NCBI GenBank assembly: GCA_029210805.1
Contig: JARGGA010000004.1
Coordinates: 1-34,987 of the forward strand
DNA length: 34,987 nt
Source of the DNA: Candidatus Thorarchaeota archaeon
GTDB lineage: Archaea > Asgardarchaeota > Thorarchaeia > Thorarchaeales > Thorarchaeaceae
Direction: 5' to 3'
The notes under the pieces were generated by a model. That model was not told the origin of the DNA, did not search any database, and saw nothing but the letters and a program-made list of their open reading frames with translations. This document shows positions 9,355 to 18,645 of the stretch, in pieces. Made by a program: the position numbers and the translations under genes. Position 1 is the stretch's first letter. The number at the start of each line of letters is the position of its first letter.

Positions 9355-11054
9355 TATTTTTTCCTCTCACTCTTGTATGCCAGTGCAGCCTTTATTAAAC
9401 CAAGATAAAGTGGGTGTGGTTCGCCAGGCTGTGATTTGAACTCAGGATGGTACTGTACACCAATCCAAAAGGGATGGTCAGTAAGTTCAATTGCATTGAT
9501 TATATCTCCAGTAGTATCGTGGGCAGAAACTACCATTCCTTTCTCGCTCATCCTACTAACGTATCGTTCTATCAGATGGTAACGATGTCTAAATCTCTCC
9601 CTTGTGTCAGTTGTTTTGTAGAGATTGAAAAGATTGGTTCCCTCACGAATTTTTACTTCATGACCACCAAGTCGCATCGTTCCGCCTTTATTCTCAGTTG
9701 ATTTCTGCTCGTCCATAAGATCAACTACAGGGTACAAGCTGTTGCTATCTACCTCAGTTGTGTGTGAGCCTGGCCAACCCATAAGATGGCGAGCAAATGC
9801 TACTGTTCCAAGCTGTGCCCCGTAACAGATACCCAAGAAGGGAATTTTAGAATCCAAACTAATCACTGCTGCATTAATCATACCTTCTACGCCGCGTTCA
9901 CCAAACCCCGGAGTAAGTAGAATGCCATCCACATCACATAGGTCTTCATTCAAACAGTCAATGTCACATCTTTCTTCAGTTTCAATCCACTTAACTTCAA
10001 CTTGAGCGCTACACATTGCAGCTGCATGAGTTAGTGCTTCGTTTATGCTCTTGTAAGAATCACTTAATGTTGTATATTTTCCTGGCATTGCAATACAAAC
10101 TGATTCCGTAGGGTTCTCAAAGGATTCAGCAATTTTGCTCCAAGATGCAGTTTCAGGTTCACGCTGTTCTAATCCAAGATGACTAACAATTATACGTCCT
10201 AGGTCTTGTTTTTCGAATGAAAGCGGTAGTTGATAGATGCTAGGAATATCAGGATTGGATATTACGCGTTCTTCTGGAAGATTACAGAAGAGAGCAACCT
10301 TCTTCTCTGCTTGTTCTGTAAGTTCCCTTTCGGCTCGACATACCACAATATCTGGCTGTAAGCCTAATCCCTGGAGGGTTCTAACGCTATGCTGTGTGGG
10401 CTTTGTCTTGAATTCACCAACTGATGCCATGTATGGAACTAACGTGACGTGCACAAACGCAACTCTACTTCGACCTTCCTCTCGAGCCAGTTGACGTACT
10501 GCCTCTAGGAAGGGCATTGCTTCGATGTCACCTACAGTGCCTCCAATCTCAACTAAAATCACATCCAATGAGGGGTCGCGGGAAGCTACATCCCATATTC
10601 TCTGTTTGATATAGTCGGTAATGTGGGGTATGATCTGTACTGTCCGACCAAGATAGCTTCCTTTTCGCTCTCTGAGAATGACGGACAGGTAAATTTGCCC
10701 TGATGTTATGTTCTCTGAAGGATGTGCCTCAATACCTGTGAACCTCTCATATGTCCCGAAGTCCAGGTCAATTTCACATATATTGAACTTGGAATCATCT
10801 ACTGGTTTGAAGGTCCATGTTTGATCCGTGACAAAGACCTCTCCATGCTCTATTGGGTTCATTGTCCCTGGGTCGATGTTCAGGTAGGGATCGATTTTCA
10901 TAATTTTGATATTGTAACCCCTAAATTGTAGAAGCTTTGCAATTGATGCAGTGGTGACTCCTTTGCCAATCCCGGAGAGTACTCCACCTGTAACAAATAT
11001 GAATTTGACATTATTTTCGTTCGATTCCAATAGCACAGCCTCATGTTGTTTCAT
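9354..11054 (-). CDS. pyrG: CTP synthase
   Basis: KFIFVTGGVLSGIGKGVTTASIAKLL, KIDPYLNIDPGTMNP, GEVFV, glutamine amidotransferase domain (PFLGICYGAQL, QYHPEFKSQP). Confidence 0.97.
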   Translation of the reverse strand: MKQHEAVLLESNENNVKFIFVTGGVLSGIGKGVTTASIAKLLQFRGYNIKIMKIDPYLNIDPGTMNPIEHGEVFVTDQTWTFKPVDDSKFNICEIDLDFGTYERFTGIEAHPSENITSGQIYLSVILRERKGSYLGRTVQIIPHITDYIKQRIWDVASRDPSLDVILVEIGGTVGDIEAMPFLEAVRQLAREEGRSRVAFVHVTLVPYMASVGEFKTKPTQHSVRTLQGLGLQPDIVVCRAERELTEQAEKKVALFCNLPEERVISNPDIPSIYQLPLSFEKQDLGRIIVSHLGLEQREPETASWSKIAESFENPTESVCIAMPGKYTTLSDSYKSINEALTHAAAMCSAQVEVKWIETEERCDIDCLNEDLCDVDGILLTPGFGERGVEGMINAAVISLDSKIPFLGICYGAQLGTVAFARHLMGWPGSHTTEVDSNSLYPVVDLMDEQKSTENKGGTMRLGGHEVKIREGTNLFNLYKTTDTRERFRHRYHLIERYVSRMSEKGMVVSAHDTTGDIINAIELTDHPFWIGVQYHPEFKSQPGEPHPLYLGLIKAALAYKSERKK

Positions 11055-11129
11055 TGGTTCTGATAAAGGAACTAATTCATTTGAGCGACCATTTCAGAGT
11101 CGTATAAACTAATCGCTGAAAATACAAAA

Positions 11130-11711
11130 TCATTGTATTGGTTGCATTGTTGCACTTGCTCGCATAGCATCATGGAAGAGGATTTCGAATGCCTCAAGAA
11201 CATTCAATCCATTCATTGCAACACTCTTCAGTACTGGGATTGAAGATGGAAGGTGCAGATGTGTTCGTATTCTTTCTTCATCAATAGCGTCGGGAAGGTC
11301 TTGCTTGTTGAGGCAGATGACTATTGGAAATGGTCTTTCCTCCTCTGAAACTAGAGACATCAATTCATTCCAGCTTGCCAAATTCTCATCCAATAGTGAC
11401 TCTTCTGAATCGGCAACAAAGATAATACCATCTGCGCCTACAAGTACGACCTCTCTAGTTGAGCGATAGAAATCTTGACCTGTTGCAGACCACACATGAG
11501 TATTGATTGTCCAGCTGTTTCCAAGAGTAAAGGGAATAGTTCCGAAATCACAAAACATGGTTCGACCAACGGTGTTTTCAATTGATGTTAGTCGATCTGC
11601 ACAGTCCAGACTCTTAAACAGCCATCTGATTGAGGTTGTCTTTCCACTCATTGCAGGTCCAAAGAATACTATTTTCAATCCAACAGTTCGGTTGCCGTAG
11701 TCTACTATCAA
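11130..11711 (-). CDS. MglA-like Ras-superfamily small GTPase
   Basis: P-loop GPAMSGKTTSIRWL, ENTVGRTMFCDFGTIPF, G3 WSATGQDFY (TxxGQ rather than DxxG, as in MglA), NKQD G4. Confidence 0.82.
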   Translation of the reverse strand: MIVDYGNRTVGLKIVFFGPAMSGKTTSIRWLFKSLDCADRLTSIENTVGRTMFCDFGTIPFTLGNSWTINTHVWSATGQDFYRSTREVVLVGADGIIFVADSEESLLDENLASWNELMSLVSEEERPFPIVICLNKQDLPDAIDEERIRTHLHLPSSIPVLKSVAMNGLNVLEAFEILFHDAMRASATMQPIQ

Positions 11712-11723
11712 TAACCAGACCTC

Positions 11724-12641
11724 CTAACCCCACATGCTGTCTACCCAAGCTCCAAGCCCGGATAATGTTCCAAGTTTAATACAATCGGAGAAATCTTCGT
11801 GCCATTCACTATGAATAAATCTAATGATATCTAAGAGGGATCCTCCTTCCCATCCAATTGCTTCGTATAGATTGCGTTCAGTGAGAACAGTGTTTGTACC
11901 AAGCTCTCTAGCAAGACGTACTCGTGAGAGAAGTGTGACTGCTCTTCGAGCTGCATGAACAAAGCTGTTAATTTCTTCAACAAACATATCATGAGTGATT
12001 TTCTCAGATTCGTCATCTAGCTTCAGTACCGCATTCATAATTCCATCCGATACTTTGGCCTCACGTAGTGATTTGGCCAAAAGCCTTCTAATACGTTCAA
12101 GAGATTGATTCTTTCTTGTAAGGATCTTGTCGACGATTCGTTTCTCAACTTCAAGATTACCTTGTTCAGTGTTTACAAGAGAGAATTCCATCACGGATGG
12201 AGAAGACACATTTAGAATACCACAAGTCTTTGTCGTTTGTGAGATGTGGGTGGTTACCTCATCTAACGTTTCTTCAGTGACATGCATTCCAAGTGATAGG
12301 TTGCCGAGAGGGATTCCGACAATCCATCCTGTGAAGTGTCTAATTCTCTCTAAGGCCAATCGCAAATTGGAAGCGAGGCAACATACCGTAGTTCGATTGA
12401 CTTCGTAGTTGTGTTTTTCTTCTTCCCAAACTGAAAGAATCTCATCTTCGGAAGTGAAATCTCTCCAGAAGACCATTTTATGTCTGTGTGGGCTTAATAG
12501 TGCAAGGCTCTCTACAATGTCATCTACTATCTCGATATCATTTCCTGTTACTAGAATTGGAAGACGGTTCAATATCGAATTTAGCAGAAGGGGAAAATCT
12601 TCACCCATTAGCTCGATTAGGCGCATTACTGAATAATTCAT
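11724..12641 (-). CDS. conserved-looking protein of unknown function in the Roadblock-GTPase operon
   Basis: 305-aa ORF, ATGA overlap with the Roadblock gene, 12-bp gap to the GTPase gene. Confidence 0.7.
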   Translation of the reverse strand: MNYSVMRLIELMGEDFPLLLNSILNRLPILVTGNDIEIVDDIVESLALLSPHRHKMVFWRDFTSEDEILSVWEEEKHNYEVNRTTVCCLASNLRLALERIRHFTGWIVGIPLGNLSLGMHVTEETLDEVTTHISQTTKTCGILNVSSPSVMEFSLVNTEQGNLEVEKRIVDKILTRKNQSLERIRRLLAKSLREAKVSDGIMNAVLKLDDESEKITHDMFVEEINSFVHAARRAVTLLSRVRLARELGTNTVLTERNLYEAIGWEGGSLLDIIRFIHSEWHEDFSDCIKLGTLSGLGAWVDSMWG

Positions 12642-13585
12642 GTTCGTTTCCTCGCTACAAGAAGGTCCCTCTTGGGGCGTTCAGAAAGCAGCAGTTCACG
12701 CAGATCTTGAGGCAAAGCAGGGCGAGTCACTGAAGCGGAACTTAGAACTCTCTGCGTTTCTGCGATATAGTGTTTTAGAAGAAGACGCATCAGTCCCAGC
12801 TTTTGATTGTCTTTTTTCACCCATAGACTGAACACGCCGTTAGGGACTGCATAGATAAAGTGACGGTTCTCTCCTGTTTCGCATAATACTGTCTGAAGTG
12901 AACTGTTGCGTAGTGTGCGTACAACTCTCTCAGATGCATCGTGTAACGCAAATGACATTGCAGCAAGGCGGTCATTTGTGAAGCCCTCAAGGGATACCCT
13001 GACACCTCCACTCAGTGAGAGAAAAACGGATTCGATATTAGGAATACTATCATGAAGTTGGCGAAGTACAGATCTAAGAGCTAGAGCTTGGGAGCGATTC
13101 AGTGAAATAGTGGAACGGGAGGTTGAATAAGTTGGTGCAGCTCCATCAGCGACTGCGAAGCCGCTCAATACTTGTTGTGTTTCCTCTACGCTATATGAAC
13201 GAAGTGGAGGAAGGCGCCCATCAACATGTTGTCGTAGTATGAATGAAACTCGTGCCATACTATCTCTCATTTCTATAAAGAGTGCTGCAAGGTTGACCCT
13301 TGGTGCTGTAGTGATTGTGAGAAAATAATCGGGATTGTTTGGAAGTGATGCAAGAAATACCTTAGATGTTTCAGATTCCATCAAAAGGTACTTGAAATCA
13401 CCGTGAATCAGTCTAGCGACTCCAAAAATAGCACAGGTTGATGATGCCACTGCAAAGACCTCCTCTTTGCTAAACCATACTCCTGCACTCGCAACTGGGA
13501 GTCCATCTTTCTGAATAAGAACTACATTCTCAACTCCAGTAATCATCTTGATGTTTTGCAGGGATTCATTGAGATCATCAGTCAA
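12638..13585 (-). CDS. double Roadblock/LC7 domain protein
   Basis: N-terminal LQNIKMITGVENVVLIQKDGLPVAS...FLASLPNNPDYFLTITTAPRVNLAALFIEMR and a second divergent copy (LRQLHDSIPNIESVFLSLSGGVRVSLEG...YAVPNGVFSLWVKKDNQKLGLMRLLL). Confidence 0.75.
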   Translation of the reverse strand: MTDDLNESLQNIKMITGVENVVLIQKDGLPVASAGVWFSKEEVFAVASSTCAIFGVARLIHGDFKYLLMESETSKVFLASLPNNPDYFLTITTAPRVNLAALFIEMRDSMARVSFILRQHVDGRLPPLRSYSVEETQQVLSGFAVADGAAPTYSTSRSTISLNRSQALALRSVLRQLHDSIPNIESVFLSLSGGVRVSLEGFTNDRLAAMSFALHDASERVVRTLRNSSLQTVLCETGENRHFIYAVPNGVFSLWVKKDNQKLGLMRLLLKHYIAETQRVLSSASVTRPALPQDLRELLLSERPKRDLLVARKRT

Positions 13586-13666
13586 GGGCTCAGCTCCAGA
13601 ACCTAAAGTCCACTGATGAATCTCGGTATTGACTATATAACCCCCACAAATTTGGAGGGAGGAAAA

Positions 13667-14986
13667 TTACATGTGTATCATAGCGGCATCAGGAGACTCT
13701 TGGAAAATTTCTCGTGCAGCACGTCCGACTTTGGCTCGATGTTTATCGAATGTGTAGACTCGTATCACATCAAGATAGACCTTCATCATTTCTGCAAATT
13801 TTGAGAATTCAGATAACTTTCTTTGAACGCGCTTTCCCTCGATGAGTTCAAAGATTGCAATCTCCATCGGATTGAGTTGGTGTGGATTGTAAGGCACGGA
13901 TGGTAGAGTAGGTACATCTACTATGACTTCATCTTTCGGAACCTTGGCTGATTCTGCAATCTCCTCTTCTAGGCTCTCTCGAACTTTTCTCTTGGTTAGT
14001 ACTTTGGATACGAATCGATCGTCTGTATGTAGAACCTTTTCAAAGGCAGACTTGTAGAGGATTCTAGAATCCAGCATCTGCATTATTTTCGATGCCTCAC
14101 ATGCATCTTCAGACTCGGTGGGATCTATTCGTCGTATACGAGAAACAAGTGACATATCATCAAGAGATAGGAACTCTTCTGGTGTTTCGAATGCCGTAAG
14201 ATTTAGAACTTTATCAGCGGCGCCGATGAGTCTGATTAGCATTACCTCCACGCTACGTACTGTTTTGTGGTAATAGACATTCAAGAACATCTCATAACGT
14301 GCCACCAGAAATGATTCTAATGCACCCCGTGCAGCTAAATCAAAATGCAATTCATGATCACGTGATATCTCCATACTATTAATCAGTCGATGGATATCAA
14401 CCAATCCATAGTTTACGCCACAGTAAAATGAATCTCGAATCAGATAATCCATCTTATCTGCATCTACCTGACCGGCGGCAATGGCACTGACAATACTGTC
14501 CTTCTTCTGTGTTCTGCGCCCTCGGACCAGATCACCTATTCTGTTCTTTGAGATTCCACCATTTTCGAGAATGTCACCAACTTCACTTTCACGAATGATC
14601 CACTCGGTCACATCTTCATGGTTTTTCCCCTGTCGTTCAATTAACGGTTCTTCAAACACATGACTGAATGGTCCATGCCCTAGATCATGCAAAAGCCCTG
14701 CAAGTCGTACCTCTTGTAGTGTATCTTCACCAAGACCCAGTTGGCCCAGAAGTCGTCTACCAACAAGACCTGACAGATACATTGCTCCTATACAGTGTCC
14801 AAAACGAGTGTGCTCAGCGGCAGGATAGACGTAATGTGCACCTGAGAGCTGCTTGATTCTACGAAGTCGTTGATATGGTTCGGAATTTATTATCTTCATT
14901 TCTATATCGGTCAGTCCTATGAATCCGTGGACTGGGTCATTTATTTCCATGTCGAAATTCATGAGATTCACTTCTGTAGTAATCAT
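13667..14986 (-). CDS. HD-domain phosphohydrolase (SAMHD1/dNTPase-like)
   Basis: INDPVHGFIGLTDIEMKIINSEPYQRLRRIKQL, HTRFGHCIGAMYL, LLHDLGHGPFSHVFE, DADKMDYLIRDS. Confidence 0.88.
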   Translation of the reverse strand: MITTEVNLMNFDMEINDPVHGFIGLTDIEMKIINSEPYQRLRRIKQLSGAHYVYPAAEHTRFGHCIGAMYLSGLVGRRLLGQLGLGEDTLQEVRLAGLLHDLGHGPFSHVFEEPLIERQGKNHEDVTEWIIRESEVGDILENGGISKNRIGDLVRGRRTQKKDSIVSAIAAGQVDADKMDYLIRDSFYCGVNYGLVDIHRLINSMEISRDHELHFDLAARGALESFLVARYEMFLNVYYHKTVRSVEVMLIRLIGAADKVLNLTAFETPEEFLSLDDMSLVSRIRRIDPTESEDACEASKIMQMLDSRILYKSAFEKVLHTDDRFVSKVLTKRKVRESLEEEIAESAKVPKDEVIVDVPTLPSVPYNPHQLNPMEIAIFELIEGKRVQRKLSEFSKFAEMMKVYLDVIRVYTFDKHRAKVGRAAREIFQESPDAAMIHM

Positions 14987-15726
14987 CTGTGCGGCTCGAA
15001 CCCTCGTATCTCGCGTACTAGTTCTTCAGGTGTCTGTATCTCTGATACGCAGAGTGGAAGATGGATGCTGTCAGCAATTTTTACCGCAAGGGGGTCAAGT
15101 TCCTTTACACCCTGCAATATAACAACTGCGGGTTTCACAGCTACTGACGTGCCAATCTGGCTTGCCTTGATTGCCACCATTGGAGACCTACCTGTTGTAA
15201 CGTTGGTTAGGATTGCGGCTCTCTGCGTTGTGCCGCCATAGAGACGTAAGAGCTGTTGCGGGGTCAGTGTCACAATTGCTTTCACACTGTCAAGTACAGT
15301 ATATCCATAGATATCCCGGTCTAGGAAACTCTTGTGTGTCAGGACTTTGCAATCAAGCTTCTCAACTAACATACGAGCTGGTATTGGAACTCCGAATTCC
15401 CGGCTATCCAATATTGCATCGGATGCTATCTCAGGTGTCACCAGCTTTTCCAGAGCCATGGCAATTCGACCGCCGCTAGCTGCATCCATGCTAATTAGAC
15501 CTTCTACAAACCGTTTGATGGTTTCTACACGGGGAGACTTTCGTCTGCCGCTCTCATAGTCGCTTATTACCGAGGGGGATACTTCAAGGTGTTTTGCCAA
15601 GTGCTTTTGAGATATTTGAAATCGCTCTCGCCACCGTTTCATCACTTCACCTGGGTCATTCTCCGCTAGGCAGATTTCACCCGCCATCGCTTCTGCAAGC
15701 CGCTGAAGTGCTTCACTTTGGTCCAT
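14983..15726 (-). CDS. XRE-family HTH transcriptional regulator
   Basis: WRERFQISQKHLAKHLEVSPSVISDYESGRRKSPRVETIKRFV; start MDQSEAL; ATGA overlap with the HD gene. Confidence 0.82.
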   Translation of the reverse strand: MDQSEALQRLAEAMAGEICLAENDPGEVMKRWRERFQISQKHLAKHLEVSPSVISDYESGRRKSPRVETIKRFVEGLISMDAASGGRIAMALEKLVTPEIASDAILDSREFGVPIPARMLVEKLDCKVLTHKSFLDRDIYGYTVLDSVKAIVTLTPQQLLRLYGGTTQRAAILTNVTTGRSPMVAIKASQIGTSVAVKPAVVILQGVKELDPLAVKIADSIHLPLCVSEIQTPEELVREIRGFEPHR

Positions 15727-15855
15727 ATGCTGATACTCTCTCTGGAGAAGATAAGCATTGTTCAAAGACTATACCTGGAAATCGTCGTGCGTCGAATTTT
15801 CCGCCTACACGTCCCAACCAAAGCACTCAAAGCACCTCAGGATTAGGTCTGGTTC

Positions 15856-16620
15856 ATGTTCTTCATGTTCGTTGTCGGGACTGCTGGTGCAGGTAAGTCC
15901 CTCCTTTCCGCCGCTCTCGAGGACTGGCTAGTGTCGTCCGAGATCAGTGTTGCTATTGTGAACCTTGATCCGGGAGTCGAGTCCCCTCCCTATACATCGG
16001 ATGTTGATATCCGCGAGTATGTGGATTATGGTGACATCATGCAACAATTTGGCCTCGGACCTAATGGTGCTCTTGTCGCTTCCTTGGATATGGCAGTCAG
16101 TAGTGCGAATGACTTACGTGAAGAGATTGTAGACCTAGGTAGAGACTATGTCATTGTTGATTGTCCAGGACAGATGGAACTCTTTGCCTACCGTAACTCA
16201 GGCCCTCTCATGGTTTCCTCTTTGGCCGATAATGACCCGGCTCTGTCATTGTATCTTCTTGATTCCAATATCGCACGACAACCAGATGGCTATCTCGCTT
16301 CCATGCTCCTTGGTATGTCTCTCAATATTCGCTTTGGTCTTCCTCAGCTCAATCTCCTTAGTAAGGCTGACATTCTCTCCGATGTAGAGATTGCTGATAT
16401 CGTTGAGTGGTCTACAGACCCGTACCGTCTTGAGGAGGCTCTTAATGCCTCCTCAAGCGGATTGGCACGTGAGTTCTCGGCGTCTGTGCTAAGAATGTTG
16501 GATGATATGGGAGGCGGACCAAGTGCAATACCCGTTTCTGGTAAGCAGGTAACTGGTTTTGAAACGCTTTATGGCGAATTTCAGAGGATGCTCCTTGGTG
16601 GCGATAATCTCTACGAGTGA
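15856..16620 (+). CDS. GPN-loop GTPase
   Basis: VVGTAGAGKS, VNLDPGVESPPY, GPNGALVASLD (GPN loop), DCPGQMELF, LNLLSKADIL. Confidence 0.9.
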   Translation: MFFMFVVGTAGAGKSLLSAALEDWLVSSEISVAIVNLDPGVESPPYTSDVDIREYVDYGDIMQQFGLGPNGALVASLDMAVSSANDLREEIVDLGRDYVIVDCPGQMELFAYRNSGPLMVSSLADNDPALSLYLLDSNIARQPDGYLASMLLGMSLNIRFGLPQLNLLSKADILSDVEIADIVEWSTDPYRLEEALNASSSGLAREFSASVLRMLDDMGGGPSAIPVSGKQVTGFETLYGEFQRMLLGGDNLYE

Positions 16621-16627
16621 TGCGTCA

Positions 16628-17653
16628 GTGTCCAAATATTATGTACATATTTCCGGAAGTGATATCGAACTAGCGAGAGCTGAAATTGAATCGTTAGTCG
16701 ACCTTCACTCTATCGGTGTTGGTATTCTTTGGTATGGAAGATTAGGGTTTATTGATTGTAAATCCAATCCTATTCCCTTTCTTCTTAGTAGAGCGGCCCT
16801 AGTAAGGGAAGTTGGAAATGTCTTACATGAGGGTAGTGACCCTGAAACCTTACTTAATCGAATAACAAAGGGGCCTTTGACAGAGATTCTGAACTCGAAA
16901 CGAAGCTTTTCTGTGAGAATTTACACAACGGATTATTATTTCGAAGAAGAAGAGAAACAACAATTCATAATTGATGTAGGAAAAAGAATTCAGGAGGTTA
17001 CCCGAGCTTCTGTTTCACTTAATCATGCAGACGTGAATATTGTTGTTAATGTTATACACAATAAAGTAGTCCTATGTGAGGCATTCAAATCGTATCAACG
17101 ACAGGTACTTACACAGCGAACTCCAAGTGCAAGAGCGTTTTTCCATCCGAGCATGATGAATGCATTGCTTGCCCGAGTCATGTGTAACATAGCAAGTGTG
17201 CAACCAGACCAGTCTGTTTTGGACCCTTTTTGTGGAGGTGGTGGTATTCTCTGCGAGGCCGCGCTAATTGGTGCACAAGTAACTGGGATTGATATGAATT
17301 GGAGACTTCTCAAAGGAGCTCAGAAGAACCTTATTGATCTCAATATTTCTGATTTTTCATTAATTCAAGGAGATTCTAGGAAAATTCCTGTCAGTTATAT
17401 GGATTCTATTGTTACTGATCCTCCATATGGTAGAACAAGCTCAACTCGTGGAGAGAATGCAATTCGTCTTGTTAGCTCATTGATAGAGCAATCAATTGAG
17501 TTTGTTGAAAATGGGGGTAGACTCTGTATATGTGGAAGTCAAGAAATGAATATGAGAAATCTTTTCGATCAAGTTGGATTGAGTGTAAAATATGATATTC
17601 TGATTCCAATACACAGTGGATTGACTCGTAACATTTTGGCCGTGGAACTCTAA
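16628..17653 (+). CDS. THUMP-domain tRNA (guanine-N2-)-methyltransferase (TrmG10/Trm11-like)
   Basis: DPFCGGGGILCEAALIGAQVTGIDMN, VTDPPYGR; GTG at 16628 gives VSKYYVHISGSDIELARAEIE; the ORF track start at 16559 would overlap the GPN gene. Confidence 0.85.
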   Translation: MSKYYVHISGSDIELARAEIESLVDLHSIGVGILWYGRLGFIDCKSNPIPFLLSRAALVREVGNVLHEGSDPETLLNRITKGPLTEILNSKRSFSVRIYTTDYYFEEEEKQQFIIDVGKRIQEVTRASVSLNHADVNIVVNVIHNKVVLCEAFKSYQRQVLTQRTPSARAFFHPSMMNALLARVMCNIASVQPDQSVLDPFCGGGGILCEAALIGAQVTGIDMNWRLLKGAQKNLIDLNISDFSLIQGDSRKIPVSYMDSIVTDPPYGRTSSTRGENAIRLVSSLIEQSIEFVENGGRLCICGSQEMNMRNLFDQVGLSVKYDILIPIHSGLTRNILAVEL

Positions 17654-18072
17654 CCTCTTACAATTTTTCCATCTTTCGTTGGGGGTGTAAACCATGTTAG
17701 AAAACCATCGTATTGAGTGTCATCCTCAAAGGAGATTGTGATATCAATTGTACCTAGGGGCGGACTTTCGGCTTGGTCGACCAATCGTAGCTTTTGACGA
17801 CATGCGGCTTGTTTGTCTAACTTCATGATTGTAGTACTCCCAGTCCAACTCTTCCTGAGCATCTTTCTTGCGGCATCAATCACTCTATTTTCATGTATCA
17901 TTTCTCGGAGAGGAACCAGAATCGTTTCATTCGTTCCCTCACTTTGTATCCATGTGCATTTAGCTTCTTCTACAAGCTCCATTTCCATATTTGGAACTAA
18001 ATGATGAATTGAATTGATGACTATATCAGTTGCTTCTGTTGGAAAAATGGGACAGCGGATGGTTATTCGCAT
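17650..18072 (-). CDS. UPF0201 family (RNA-binding-like) protein
   Basis: LVPLREMIHENRVIDAARKMLRKSWTGSTTIMKLDKQAA...VDQAESPPLGTIDI. Confidence 0.8.
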   Translation of the reverse strand: MRITIRCPIFPTEATDIVINSIHHLVPNMEMELVEEAKCTWIQSEGTNETILVPLREMIHENRVIDAARKMLRKSWTGSTTIMKLDKQAACRQKLRLVDQAESPPLGTIDITISFEDDTQYDGFLTWFTPPTKDGKIVRG

Positions 18073-18073
18073 G

Positions 18074-18613
18074 TCATATGAACCTCTTCACTGTACCCCG
18101 TGTAGCTTTTTGAAATTCCTCAAGAGAACCCTCATTCACCAGCATGATATCGCTTAGTGCTATAACTCCGCCAAGGCCCACCGATATTTCGCGCAAGTCA
18201 CGTTCTCTAAATGTTTCCCACTCTTGAGGGGCGTCATCTCTACCACGAGTTTTCAGACGCTCAAATCTTACTGTTGGGGATGAATGAACACATATTATTT
18301 TCAGGTCCTCTGCATAATCATCAAAAACATCAATCTCGGCAATACTTCTGCATCCCTCAATAGCAACTATACTGGTTTTTTCATCTTTGAGAGCAGTCAC
18401 ACATCGTTTAGCTACTGCTCCCATTCCATCCTGTGCTCGTAGATCAAGCATTACCTTCTTTGTATTGGCAGGATTGGGTTCCAAACCTCTTCGTCTTGCC
18501 TCATTTCGGATGACATCTCCCATAACAATGACTGGAAATCCTGCAGATCGAAACTCTTCTGCTAATACACTCTTTCCAGCCCCAGGCATTCCAGATATCA
18601 ATACAAGTTGCAT
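18074..18613 (-). CDS. UPF0200 family nucleoside/CoA kinase-like protein
   Basis: LISGMPGAGKSVLAEEFRSAGFPVIVMGDVIRNEARRRGLEPN; adjacent to UPF0201. Confidence 0.85.
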   Translation of the reverse strand: MQLVLISGMPGAGKSVLAEEFRSAGFPVIVMGDVIRNEARRRGLEPNPANTKKVMLDLRAQDGMGAVAKRCVTALKDEKTSIVAIEGCRSIAEIDVFDDYAEDLKIICVHSSPTVRFERLKTRGRDDAPQEWETFRERDLREISVGLGGVIALSDIMLVNEGSLEEFQKATRGTVKRFI

Positions 18614-18645
18614 GTCTTTTTCCCCATTGGTATAGAGATAAAGAG

